Shown here in pieces: positions 12,031 through 22,972 of a DNA stretch of 64,000 bases. How positions within the stretch are numbered: position 1 is the first letter of the stretch; each line of letters opens with the position of its first letter. The notes beneath the pieces are model-generated. The model saw nothing but the letters and a program-made list of their open reading frames with translations. It was not told the DNA's origin and did not search any database. Origin of the DNA: Marsupella aquatica (lineage: Eukaryota > Marchantiophyta); NCBI GenBank assembly GCA_973895155.1, contig OZ316897.1, positions 14,942,001 to 15,006,000 on the forward strand. Reading direction: 5' to 3'. Made by a program: the position numbers and the translations under genes.

Positions 12031-13690
12031 CTATTTCAGTTGGCATTCCGACAAGATCCTGTGTCGTCATTTGTGAGGCAGATTTGTGACAAGTGGGAGA
12101 TGTGTGAGATCAAAGGTCAAAAAGGAGACAAGGGCAAGAAGAAAGTCTCTAAGTCTGGAGATGCCAAATTGCCTTATGAGGACATGAAATTAACAGAGTG
12201 GAGACACATGCAAGCCTTGAAAGATCCTGATATGATTTGCCCAAGATCCTGATATGATTTGCCCAAGATCCTGATATGATTTGCCCATTCTTTATAGGAA
12301 ATGGGTCACAAATTTACTCGACACAAATTTCAGATGCAGGTTCAGAAGGCCTTCCTCACATGTCTACACGAGGAGAGTTGGTCAGGTTGTAAAACCAAGT
12401 ACCCCGAGCATTGCACAGACAATGTGCTTAAGAATTTTGTACCTATTTTCCAGACATGGGTAAGATTCTGTCACCTTTCTTCGAATGATTGTTTGAATTC
12501 ATTTAATATTTGGAATCCTTGTTTCTAATTGTAAGGTTCCCTTTTGTAGAAAGATACCACCTCCCGGAAAAAGAAGGGAGATGAGGAAGGCAAAGATCTC
12601 AAGTCATTCCCGGACAATTCAATGCGCATATTGTGCAAGCGCAAAATTGGCTATCCATGAAGACTTCTAGTCGGCAAACCCAAGAGGGGGAACTTCATCC
12701 AAATTCGTTTGAGCATCCAGAGTTTGGTGATGAGCCGTATGATATTTTTACTCATGATGCTCAGCGATTACAGGAGGTGGTTCCGGGTCAGGCTTACACA
12801 TTAGCTTTAGTGGATATTCCCTACGGGTTTGCATTGCCTGGATGTCTTCATGAGGACACTATTGGATGGGGAATTGAGGAGATCACAAAAATGGTCCAAT
12901 CGTTCCAGGTGGCTACTACTGCGAAGTTGTGGCATATTATCATTCACCATAGCCTTGACCAATATGAGGCCATCAAGACCGTTTTGAAAGCGGAGTGTAA
13001 TGGAGGTTTCCAAAATTGTGTGTGGTAAGAAATATTTGTTTTTGAAAAAAACAACTATTAGTTGTTCATGATTTCATGAACCATGTTTCTAAGTTTAAAT
13101 GACTCCTTGACTTTTTGTGACTTTTCAGGGTTAAGGATAATGTGAAGAATGCTGGTGGGCCAAGATTGAACAACAACTTTGAGTGCTTTACAATTGGCTT
13201 TCACAGCCAGGATGGTAAACGGTCATTGGAGCACTTCAATTTTGACACAAATGAATCAAGGAACAATGTGGTTGTATGCGCAACTGTGACTAAGAAGCTG
13301 AAACACAACGGGGATAACAAGGCAGTGAATGTCTATCAAAAACCACGTGCATTGTTAGATTGGAAAGTGAGTCATTTTAGTCAGGTTGGAGACTGGGTTT
13401 TGGATATTTGTTCAGGATTAGGGACTGGGACAACCTCCTCCTTGGCCATGGGGAGACATTGCGTTGCCATTGAGATTGACGAGTGACAGAGCAGTGTGTT
13501 GAAAGGGAGGATTCTTAACCTTGCAGATAACATTGAAGAGGAAGACGGACAGGGGGAGACGGATGAGGAGAGTGAGGAAGACATTCCTCAGGCCGGAGAG
13601 GATAGCGTGGTTGACGATGCCACAATTGTTCCAGAAATGACAGCAGGGACTTCCGGAACCGAGGAAGGGGAAGCGGTCCCTTTGGATTAG
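12001..13690 (+). pseudogene. N4/N6-type DNA methyltransferase (N6_N4_Mtase), decayed
   Basis: This segment contains a beta-class amino-methyltransferase domain. Motif IV is LALVDIPYGFALPG (a DPPY variant, DIPY) near 12810; the QKPRALLDW stretch and the SAM-binding motif I DICSGLGTGTTSS with AIEIDE follow at 13340-13486. IV before I is the beta-class order. Exon 12583-13024 joins exon 13129-13690 through a GT-AG intron with intact phase (codon TG|G). A TGA at 13484-13486 sits where an Arg CGA would fit; the frame stays open after it into an acidic tail ending at 13690. The N-terminal exons (12001-12252, 12301-12470) are lysine-rich and are broken by a 22 bp triplication. The enzyme would transfer methyl from SAM to cytosine N4 or adenine N6 in DNA; base specificity is not decidable here. 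Bacterial-type N4-cytosine methylases are known in Marchantia; here the gene lies inside a transposon. Confidence 0.85.
12221..12286 (+). repeat. 22 bp unit tandemly repeated three times in the methyltransferase gene
   Basis: The unit begins AAGATCCTGATATGATTTGC and is present exactly at 12221, 12243 and 12265. The two extra copies add 44 bp, which changes the frame and creates the stop at 12250. Confidence 0.9.
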
Positions 13691-13980
13691 ACTAGGTAAA
13701 TAGAGGGACTCGTAGCATTTGAAACCACTTGGGCTTAAGTTGGGTTATATTGTATAAAACTTTGAGTTTGACTTAAACTCTAATCGATGAGTTTGATTTT
13801 GACTACTTTTATAAAGTGCATATTTCAAGGTTTATACAATTGTGAGAATATCATATAAGATATGCTTAGATTTTGGTGGTAAAATTCTCTTGAGTCTAGT
13901 TTGGAAAATACATACCATTTTTTGGTGGTTTTTTGGTACACATTCTTGAATATCATGAAGATTTTGAAAAGAGAAATAAG
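13691..13980. other. Right arm of element D, noncoding
   Basis: AT-rich sequence after the methyltransferase stop up to the right inverted repeat. No gene seen. Confidence 0.5.
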
Positions 13981-14011
13981 GCTTTGGACTCATCCCTTAA
14001 GGCTTCTTGTT
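13981..14011 (-). repeat. Element D right terminal inverted repeat
   Basis: Ends ...CCTTAAGGCTTCTTGTT, the complement of the left terminus. Confidence 0.8.
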
Positions 14012-14015
14012 CTGT

Positions 14016-14726
14016 CTGGACGTGGAGTCCATTTGCTCGTATATCTCTAAAATTGAGGAGATTACGGGTTGCATTCAGGGCGAAAATAGCAGATTCTATG
14101 TGGATTTCTGTACCTTGTGGGAGTCTAATAGAAGCTGGGCCGAAGCCCTCTTCTATTTGGCTAGGACCATTAATAGTGGTCAGTGATCTACGTGAGGGTG
14201 TGATCTTGTGGAAAAGGTGTCTATCCCGGAGGATAGTATGCATAGTCGCGCTGTCAATAATGCATGAGCTAGGAGTATTTAGGTCTGGGGTTGTGGAGCT
14301 ACTCGCCACTAAATGTGCCTCGGGTTGAACAGGTGTATCTGAAAAGTCTTGAAATAGGTCGCTGGACTCCATAAACGCCCCGTGGGTCTCACAGGGTGGT
14401 GCCCTAGAGGTTTGTCCATCCTTGAGGGACTGTTGATATAGGTCTCTAAGGTGTTGCGGGATTATGCAATTTCTTGCTAGGTGCTTTGTCATGCCGCATT
14501 CGTGGGATTTTGGGCGTTCCCGTTGTTGTCGGGATTGTGACCAATCATTTCTTCGGTTGTTGTTATATGTTCTCCCACCGCCACGTCCGCCGTGTCTGCC
14601 ACGTCCTTCACGTCCTCTAAGGGGCCGTTGGAAATTATGTTGTGGGCGTTGGTTAAAAAAACTCCCCCTGTTGGGAGTGTTTCTCCGGTTGCCATTCCTG
14701 GTGCGCTTAATACCATGTGTTGATGT
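14016..14726 (-). pseudogene. Copia-1 protease and gag C-terminus
   Basis: Read on minus from 14726: an Arg/Gly/Asn-rich nucleocapsid stretch, a degenerate zinc knuckle (HECGMTKHLARNC, first Cys lost), then the aspartic protease site CIIDSATMHTILRDRHLF (DSA in place of DSG) and LLNFRDIRANGLHVQT. This leads straight into the integrase half at 9334 once element D is removed. The gag N-terminus and 5' LTR are missing because element C abuts at 14727. Confidence 0.82.
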
Positions 14727-14757
14727 CACTAGAAGAAACCGAGCCATTCTGAGACCC
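14727..14757 (+). repeat. Element C left terminal inverted repeat
   Basis: CACTAGAAGAAACCGAG followed by CCATT and CTGAGACC; the complement lies at 32698-32728. Confidence 0.88.
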
Positions 14758-17700
14758 AGCCTTACATGACTTGTGTGAGACCTTTGAAAATAAGTGACTC
14801 CAAGGTTTAGGGTGTCATCTTTGTTACATCTTCTTGACTCACTTTTGGTGAAGTTCTGGGAAGTCATGTATTTAACTATTGGGAAAGTTGCTTCTGTAAC
14901 TGAGTTAAGGCAAGTATATTGAAGTTATATAAGTGACCATGACTTACATGATTTCCTTGCCCAATACATATGATTTTGGATCCATCATATTAATCACATT
15001 ATGTCATGCAATTATATATAGTTACCTCCCTTTGCTTTAACCATCACTGAGTTGCTCTTTATTGTTCCCCTGTAAGAAAGTATACCTGACATTTTTACCC
15101 TAATTGAAGTTTAGGTAAGTAGGGCAAATTTGTGATTCTAGCTAGACAAGAACCAACCAAATTTAAGTTAACATTCATGTACACGGCCGCAACTAAGTTC
15201 AAAAAGGTGTGAAAATTTGTGCCATGCCCCCAAAAATAATGATGCACCCTAAACCCTAATACTCTACATACATAGTTACCTTAAAAAAGTCACCACAACC
15301 AATTAGTGGTACTTGTCACATACTGCTCACACACATATTAAAACTCACTTCATCCACTAACTCATTTTAAAAATTTGCTCTGCATATATACCCCATAATT
15401 AGCCAATATCAAATGGAACCCCCTTCATATGGGAATATTGAAGGGCCCAATTTAGGACCTCTTTTTCCTTAAGTGCACAATGCAATGCCGTTGCATCAAT
15501 TTCTCTATCGGAAGCCCTCTTCCAATGAACCATGTTGCGCAATTGCAAGTTGATACAACTGGCAATAGCTTTTGCCCTAAACTTTTGACTGCCAAAAGCT
15601 TTTGTGGAGGGACTTGGAGAAAGAGAGAGTGCGCCCGCAAAGTGAGAGTCTTGTTGTTTCATGAGCGGGAAAGTTTTCACATCTTGTCAAAGCAGTCGTC
15701 TAGTGTGCGCTTGCTTGGGTGAATCCTATCGCGCAACTTGCTATCGAGTTGCATCCCTTGCACACAGAGAGGTGAAGTGTTGTTGTTTGGCAAGCGGGAA
15801 GGTGCCACTCTCACATTATGAATTCCATCCTAGGTTTACCCGAGTGAATCCTATTGACCTACGACCTTCAAAGAAGTGTAGTGACAACTTTTGGTGTGCT
15901 CGCTTGCTCACTGTGGCCTATTCACGAGGAGTGGTCTTGTGCGGATTGGTGAGGTGGAGGTGGAGCAGTACTGTGGACAGGGGGCTCTGAAGGTTTATAA
16001 GGTGCATGCGGTGGGGGTCATCCAGGACATCATCATCGAACAAAGGGACGACGACGATTGTGAGTATGAGTTTGCATTGTTCTCTACTGGGTTCCGAATT
16101 GAGTTTTGAGCTGTGGTGGCTTAACAATGGTTGCGGGTGGGACCTCCCAGGGGCAAGGGGGCGGCGCCGAACGTTCCTAGGAGGATGCAAAATAGACTTG
16201 TGCTACATTAGGATCCACATCTGTGTCTCTGCCTTGCCTTATTGATGGGAATCTACAGTGCATTTGGATTGGGAAGGTGAGAGCTGTCTATAGAATGCGT
16301 CGAAGCTGATTTTTGTTCAGATTTGGTCTTATGGAGAAGTTGATTCTTCTCTGCATAATGCTGCCTTGCTGAGCTGCATTGGGCTATGATGCGGGAGGTA
16401 TTCATCAAACGGCAAGCTTTTGGCTGCAGCTACCAAGTGTAAGTTTAGGGAGTTGAGAGCGGAAGCTGCCAATTTGGAGTTGTGAGTGTTCAAATTTGAG
16501 TGAGTTGGGGTAGTGAACGTTGAGCGTCAACCTGCAGGGAGGTGCGACAGAAGTCTACTTCTGTGGCAGAGTGAGCTGAGCAAGTGCAAACTACGGGAGT
16601 GGAGCATCGTGGCTGCAACATTGACCGGGACTTTTTTTGCGTTGGGCACTGTGAGTAAGGCAGTCTACGGAGGCGCGAAAGAGTCGCGAGGAGTCGAGTT
16701 TAGCTACGGCAGTATTCACTTCAGTTGTCCCAATGTGGTTGGCGTGAGCTACAGGTGAGCTTAGCTGTGTGCACATTTCATGTAAGTCAGGTGGTCGGTG
16801 TTTTAGGCATTGCGGAACTTGATTGACCACCCCATGGCTAAGGTTTAAGGTGCGGACTACAACAAATATGTGTTGTTGCTGAAAGTGTTGGTGGTGAGCG
16901 ACAACTGGTATTGTTTCAGCTAAAGAGAGCACATTGGAGCTTGTGTATCCATGACCTGCGACCGATTGCGGCTGCCTGCTGTTACAATTGCCGAATCAAT
17001 CACGCACCCAATCTTGCGGGCAGACACAACTTTGCGGGAGTGTTGAAGGTTTAGGGTGAGCAACAGCGGAGAGCTCATTGCTTGGTGGCAGGGTTGAAGG
17101 TGGATGATCGGGCTGCAAGGCCAACCGGGGACTTGTTTTGCATTGAGCAATTGCTGCGGATTGCTACGCAGCTTTAGTTAGGGCGGCTTGGTGCTACATC
17201 GGCACAGGTAAGGCTGCAATCCCCTATCGACGCGGACTCACCTCGTGACTGCAAGTATAGTTGTCTAGATGATGTATGCATTGCGTGTTTAGGGTCTAGG
17301 TGACATCGCTGCTAAGCAAAATTTGTGAGCTGCCTAGGTCCATTGCCGAATGTTGCTTCCTTTAAATTACCTGGTGCCTGCTGTTACAATCGCCTGCTCA
17401 ATCATGCACCCAATCGCCTGGAGCTCATTTGCCTGGAGCTTCATCCGTCAGATTCAAACTGTTATTGCTGCTCTGCCCTTTTGCCATGGGTTGCCGGCCT
17501 ACCGGATGCTATCAACAGATTAAGAACAAGTCATATCCTAAGTCCCGGTGTTGCAGTGATGTCCCCGACCCTAAGATGCTTTCCGAACTCATCTTTCTTG
17601 TTTCCTGTTGCTGCTGATGTATGTATGTTCTCCCCTATTTTTGCTTACAGATTGGTCTCTCCACACTTCTTGCTTGACATGATTGTTTTGCTCCTCCCTG

Positions 17701-19128
17701 TATCAGAACATGCCTTGTGCCCGGCGATGGGGTGGGGGGGTGAACAGACGACCTTAAGGTTCACTACATTTCTAGGAACTGTGCATCTTTCAGCTGATTT
17801 TAGCCGCAAGTTCCCTTGCTTTCCCCTGTTTTTGCTAAGATCCCTCCCACTAATCACATGCATCTTTCAGCTGATTTCAGCCGCAAGTTCCCTTGCTTTC
17901 CCTTGCTTTTGCTAAGATCCCTCCCCACTAATGACATGCATCCTTTACTTTTCTCGGTGGCCCGTGCGCCTGCCTTCCTACTTTCGTTCTTATGGACTCT
18001 CCTTAGGTTTTCATTCACCTGGTTTTGGACTTTTTGCTCCGGTGGAATCTGTCTTGACAACTTGTGTTTGTTCTAATTGTTAATATCTCAAGAGGGTCAT
18101 CAACTAAGCTGAAAGGAGTCAAAGCTAACTACAAGCTAGCAAATACAGAGAATGCTCCCAAGTCGAGTCAGGAGGAAGTTACTAAAACTAGACCTTCACA
18201 ACTCTCGAAACTGGAAAGTGAAATTCAGCGTGAGACACGTAGCTGAAGGCCACAAGGATAACTATATGGCCACGCTGTCCCCCATTCAAGTCCAAAGTCC
18301 TCTTCAGATTGTCTGAACTCCTATTGAATGTATTGAATAATTATTTCATCACAGAAATTTTCAGAACAAACACGGAAGCACCAGGGGGCTGAGGATTGGA
18401 TATTGAGGCTGAAGACATTGAGGTCATAAACTAGGTGTGGTTCGGGTGACAATGTTAGCAACTGATGCTTCTTCAGGGGAACTTCCCATGTGCAGTTTAT
18501 CCACACATGATTGACTTTGGTTCTTGCTGTTTTTCTTTTGGTGTACTCTTGAGTTTGGTGTCACTCTATCCTTTCCTGTAGCCTCGAAATAGGAACACAC
18601 CTGCTTAGTGGTCCCCAATCGCCCAATGATTTATAATGACTGTGTCTAGGTGATGTATGCATTGCGTGTTCATTCCAGAAGAATGAATATGTACACTTTG
18701 CACAAACCTGGACAGATTTTGAATGTTATTTATCTGAGTTTCTGTTTGTGAGCTCTGACTTGGAGCCTTAACATTTGTGTTTCTGTGGGGCTGAGCAGAG
18801 TTTGTTCCGTCTAGAAGCTGCTGTACTGAAGTGATCAGCCTCCGGCTTGGAGGTGAATCTTCATTTTTTTGTGGATCCGAGTGACTTCTGTCCAGCTGAG
18901 TTTTGCTTTGTCGGGACGATTGTGTTTGGCTAAGATGCTAGATTGTGGCTTGTCTTCTTGCTTCCAGCTTGTGTATTTTCAATTAATAGAAGTTGGGAAC
19001 GAAGTGATAATTGAATTTCCTTATATTAAGCATCTTCACCTAGAAACTCAATACATAAACTCCAGGATTCCCTCGGGACATAAAATGAGCCAAATTGTCT
19101 CAAAATTGGGAACCTGCACCCGCACTAC
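14758..19128. other. Long noncoding left arm of element C
   Basis: About 4.4 kb without a recognisable gene. The first 200 bp hold GTGACT-like subterminal words. Between 16.9 and 18.7 kb several 25-40 bp phrases recur imperfectly: GATGTATGCATTGCGTGTT at about 17270 and 18652, and TGCCTGCTGTTACAAT at about 16973 and 17373. The open frame at 17325-17915 is built on a tandem duplication and resembles no family. This arm could be an untranslated leader or captured host DNA. Confidence 0.5.
17783..17938 (+). repeat. 77 bp tandem duplication
   Basis: The unit starting GCATCTTTCAGCTGATTT occurs at 17783 and again at 17860 with a handful of substitutions. Confidence 0.85.
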
Positions 19129-19600
19129 TCAAACAATTGTGTTGGGCTTGGTGGCCTTGTAAGTCTTCTTTAGCTTTCGCAATGGAGGTTGAATCTTGCA
19201 GTACGTCAAGGGGAACTTGATCTTTGAATCATGGAACTGCTTGGTACTTTCTCGCTTGCACAGAGAGACAGGGACTGTCGTAGTCTTCATGATCTGGATG
19301 CAAGGGAACCGAACTCTATGACAAGAAGTCATCTCATCATACATCTGCTCTGCAGCTCCGTTTCTTGTGGTATCACAATATTCCTTGTACATGTTGTGAT
19401 AACCTGTACGACTCTGATACGTGGACCCAGATACCGAAGTTCTTAATTGTGGTGGGCTTCTTTTCGAAGATCTGGTAGACACATTATTCAACATTTGCTA
19501 ACTTCGAAACTAGAAGGGTAACACATTAAACAACAGAGAAACTCACAACATCCTCCTTTGGTCCTTCAGAGTCTGTACTTTGATTCTGAAGTTTGACTGA
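19129..19600 (-). pseudogene. Captured fragment of ribosomal protein eL20 (RPL18a)
   Basis: On minus the frame 19129-19420 reads [56 protein letters not shown] and [12 protein letters not shown], the C-terminal half of cytosolic large-subunit protein eL20 (RPL18a). Just upstream, in another frame, [16 protein letters not shown] continues the same protein, so a small indel near 19425 breaks it. The N-terminal part is not found. It lies antisense to the CACTA genes and inside the element's inverted repeats, as expected for a host gene piece captured by a transposon. Substitutions at normally invariant positions suggest no selection. Confidence 0.82.
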
Positions 19601-21699
19601 GTTTTTGTTTACTAAAAGAATGTGACTGTGTAAGAGTTCCGTTTGGCAGTGGATTGGTTGAAGCACTTCATGCTAGTGTGTTGTCCACAGCTCTTCAACC
19701 AGCTTTCGTCTTCCTTGTCTTTCACCACTTACGATGACATCAATTCAGCTAAGACCATAGAAGGTTCCAAAGCATCTAACTTGTAAAATCGCATTCTGTT
19801 ACATCAAGGACTAAGGTGTTGGGTGCCAAAGGAGACAGCACAACAAACACGCTGAAAAGACTTCAGGACTGGGTTCAACAAGGTAGTGAAGGTGCTTAGA
19901 GCCATAGTAAGTATGCATTCTGTATCTTTCTCTGTTGATGTGAGCTTGTGCATAATGGGAGTTGTAGTTGGCAAGAGTTCCAAATATGAATAGATCCAGA
20001 AGTATGTGATCATGTACTTGCTCTATAAAGTTCTGAAGATATAAGCATTTTCTGTTAGACCAGGCAACTTGGGAGTTGGTAAGTGTCACCTGCATCTGAG
20101 GGGCTACACCGGGGCATCAGTGGAGGTTCACTTGCACAACACGACAACCAGTGAATTTTCTCTCTGCTGCAACCTGCAAGGTGAGACTTTCGGTCTTTCT
20201 GGATGAAAAAACAGGAGTTTAATATGATTGATATACATGTCCGTCGAGAATATGGGTTTATCACCAAGCTCTTTGTCTTAGGAAACTCATAAACTCAGAA
20301 TCAAATATGTACTATGCACGTTTCATGCTATGTGTATACTATGACCTGTAGTTGGAACCAAGACAATGAGTGGGAACTGATTAGTTTAGGTGGTTGTTGT
20401 TGGCGAGGCAAGTCGACCTCCTGCTCACCTTGCTCATCAAAGGACGTGAACAGAGGACATCACAACGAAAGCAACACTTATGGTGAGGACCCGCAACGCT
20501 GAACATGTGCGACTTGCACGCAAGGCAGAGATGTTGCGCCTTGAGTATGTCAGACTTGGGATCCTTCCAGCCCAGTCTGCATGGTACTTTGAGTACCCTG
20601 TTGTTTCCAGGAACAACTACAGCCGGCCTCTACCTGCTTCAGTACCCTTCCCGACATCCTTGGTATTTGTGTCTCTTGTACATGACCCGCCACAAATTAG
20701 GTGCCAAGGGTGTGTACACAGTTGCCAATATGACTGTCCTGCCTGTAGGGCTTCTGGCCCAGAATTGGATGACCGTTCTCTTGGATGCCGATTTTTGCAC
20801 AGAGCACAATGTATCATCTGGAACCACTCGCCATCCTGCAGTGTGCCTGGTGATGTCACTTGTCTTGCCCTCCCAGACCCCACCACCGGTGACTTTGGTG
20901 TCTACACATGTTTGGATCACATGCTCTAGAGGACCACTTGTCACACCGCATGCACAGACCAGATACCATTGACCTATAGCTTAACACTCTGACTTCAACA
21001 CAGAGGATATTTACTTAAAATTTTGATGTATGAGCAATTTTGGGTCCAGGGTTTAGGGTCAACAGTACATAACTTATATCCTATTATGCCTGCACTAAGC
21101 AAAATATCCTAATTTAAGAGGCAAGCAAACTCGCATAAAAGTCTCTATTGAAAGACTGCTTCCATGACTGCTTTAACCTGGTGAACATTGCAACGTTGAA
21201 TGAATGTATGGGCCATGTGATAATATGCAAAATGATTTATGCCTCACTTATTTGTCTCAGCCACTATCATAACCTATTTAGGATGTATAAATTTCAACCC
21301 TTATGACACTGCTTCATACCAATCCTCTTCGAAGAATGCCTGTTTTACATGTCACGACTATTGTATGTGATTCAAATGCATGAAATGTTGTTGCAGATCT
21401 CCTTTGGTGAATCATAGCCACAATTAAAATTGAGGTGTTGGTGGAGAAATTGTATTAGGGGATCAGTTTTGTGTGTGGGCTCAACATACCAAAAGTATGT
21501 GTGCTCTGCATCCTTGTGTGGCCATTCCAATTCATTGCAGTAGCAAATGCCTTTGTACCTTAAATGCTAAATATATTTTACTTTCTGTGCAGTCTGCTAA
21601 ATTGTAGAGTCTATCTAAATGCCTTTGTACCTTAAATGCTAAATATATTTTACTTTCTGTGCAGTCTGCTAAATTGTAGAGTCTATCTCATGCGCAGGC
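19601..21699. other. Noncoding stretch of element C before the PHD gene
   Basis: The region 20480-20972 has open frames in three phases on both strands but no family I recognise; I do not call a gene there. A 72 bp tandem duplication lies at 21545-21689 directly before the PHD start. Confidence 0.45.
21545..21689 (+). repeat. 72 bp tandem duplication upstream of the PHD gene
   Basis: The unit starting AAATGCCTTTGTACC is at 21545 and 21617, almost identical copies. The second ends just before the ATG at 21700, so it could duplicate a promoter or leader element. Confidence 0.88.
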
Positions 21700-22380
21700 A
21701 TGGCACGGCCTAAAATTCAAGCCAAAAAGCGTGTGACAGAGGTGAGAAACACAGGTGTACTTGGGGCAGATGCTACTAACTTCTCTGCAAGTCAGATTTT
21801 CCAGAAGGCAGCTCATTGTTGTGCCATTTGTGACGATGGTGGGGGCCTGGTCATTTGTGAGGGCCCTTGCATGAGGCATTTCCACCTCAACCCGGAGTCT
21901 GACCTTGCTGCAGAAAACAACTGTCCAGGGGTGGGCCTCCCGTCAACACACTAGGGAGACTGGATGTGCACTGATTGTTTGGAGAAGCAGGCTAAGTGTG
22001 CACAGTGTGGGAAGTTGGGGTCCTATGAGGGCTCTGTTGATGCTGCAGCAAATGTTAGGAAATGTCCAGACCGTTTTTGTGTGAGATTTTTCTGTTTTGA
22101 GTGTTTGCCTGCTCATGCCACAGCTTGCCCACTTCATAGGTGCAAGGCATGTGGTGAGCATGATGATGACTACTGGACTGACATAGTCCACTGTGCTAGG
22201 TGTCCCACTATGTGGCACTATCATTGCCTGAAAGATCATCAAGCAGAGGGTTATGCTTGTGACAGAGAAATCTATGATCACTCTGCACATGGTGTTGATC
22301 GATGGATATTTTATTGTCATCGCCATGCCATTGATCCTACCTCGCGCACTCCTGTGAGAGATCACATATCTTGGCTGTGA
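21700..22380 (+). pseudogene. EDM2-like PHD-finger protein with one in-frame TAG
   Basis: A 226-codon frame from ATG 21700 to TGA 22378-22380 with one internal TAG at 21952-21954. Residues 45-85 form a PHD finger (CAICDDGGGLVICEGPC, MRHFH) completed after the stop by DWMCTDC. A second and third zinc module follow: CAQCGKLG, RKCPDRFC, FCFECLPAH, CPLHRCKACGEH, VHCARCPTMWHYHCL. The order and spacing match the extended PHD cassette of plant EDM2-type proteins, chromatin readers that act on silenced transposon-containing genes. The EDM2 methyltransferase-like C-terminus is absent. The TAG sits where CAG (Gln) would fit, so the copy may be one mutation from intact, or read through. As a transposon gene it could recognise histone marks at the element; that role is inference. 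Confidence 0.82.
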
Positions 22381-22972
22381 AGCTGAACATTGTACATGCA
22401 CAGTGCACCTGATGTGGATGTACTATTTTTTGAGATTGCAGAGATTCCAATTTTGAAAAGGAGTTGGGTAGGCGAGTTTATATAGGCAGCACTTATCTTG
22501 TGCTCTGGCGTCAGTGGCTGGGTACATGCCTATACAAACTTATCCTTACAAGCCTTCTTGGAAGTATTTAGGCTGAGTGGTCATTTTCATAAACACTTTC
22601 ATCAGACTGCTAAATTAAAACAGGACTTCTAAGTTGTAAGCGTATAAATTATCAGGCATGCAATTAATCAAATTGCCCTATAAGTTTGTCATTGAATGTA
22701 TCCTCCTTTACAACAAAATATGTATGTGCCATGACAAGTTGGTTGCACTTCATTTCACCATGGATATGGATTTTGTAGTATATATTCAAACAATGTCCTG
22801 CATCCGTGCAGGTGCCTAGTACGTATTGTTCACATATCCCTTGTACCTATCAAAATCGGACCTGAGCACCAGTGGGCCAGATCAACTCAAAAAGCAGGAA
22901 TTTTGTTGTCCTTGTATTGTCAGGTGAACCCATTCTTCCAAAATTCACTGTCATCACGTAGGGTGTGTGTAC

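Larger units (their letters stand above)
9339..14011. mobile_element. Element D: TIR transposon carrying a DUF7869 protein and a DNA methyltransferase
   Basis: A 4.67 kb insertion in Copia-1. The ends are inverted repeats starting AACAAGAAGCCTTAA, about 26 of the first 31 positions matching. Flanks are CTAT (9335-9338) and CTGT (14012-14015), read as a 4 bp target duplication with one change. Deleting the element plus one flank restores the Copia-1 frame, with VQT joined to GDTRDQE. Inside are two divergent genes: a DUF7869-type protein on minus (9898-12030) and an N4/N6-type DNA methyltransferase on plus (12001-13690). Both are decayed. The termini do not match a superfamily I can name with confidence. 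Confidence 0.8.
5330..14726 (-). mobile_element. Copia-1: Ty1/copia retrotransposon, 5' truncated, split by element D
   Basis: A minus-strand Ty1/copia element. Going up in plus coordinates the order is 3' LTR, RNase H, reverse transcriptase, integrase, then (after element D at 9339-14011) protease and gag. This is the copia order PR-INT-RT-RH read on minus. The gag end stops abruptly at 14726, where the CACTAG terminus of element C begins; no 5' LTR is present. Coding segments are broken by several stops and frameshifts, so this copy is dead. Removing D together with one 4-base target copy rejoins the gag-pre-integrase reading frame, which supports D being a later insertion. Confidence 0.88.

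Noticed and set aside
9339-14011. Element D as a Helitron (A/T junction, weak target copy)
   Set aside because: It has clear inverted termini and no TC start, CTAG end or Rep/helicase gene.
15399-15680. 93-codon minus frame ending in VPFDIG
   Set aside because: Not matched to any family I know; a captured fragment is possible but unsupported.
17325-17915. 196-codon plus-strand frame
   Set aside because: Composition is Leu/Ser/Pro-rich without domains, and half of it comes from a 77 bp tandem duplication; probably chance.
20480-20972. Overlapping frames of 90-155 codons on both strands
   Set aside because: Open in several phases at once because of GC-richer DNA; no family recognised, so no gene is called.
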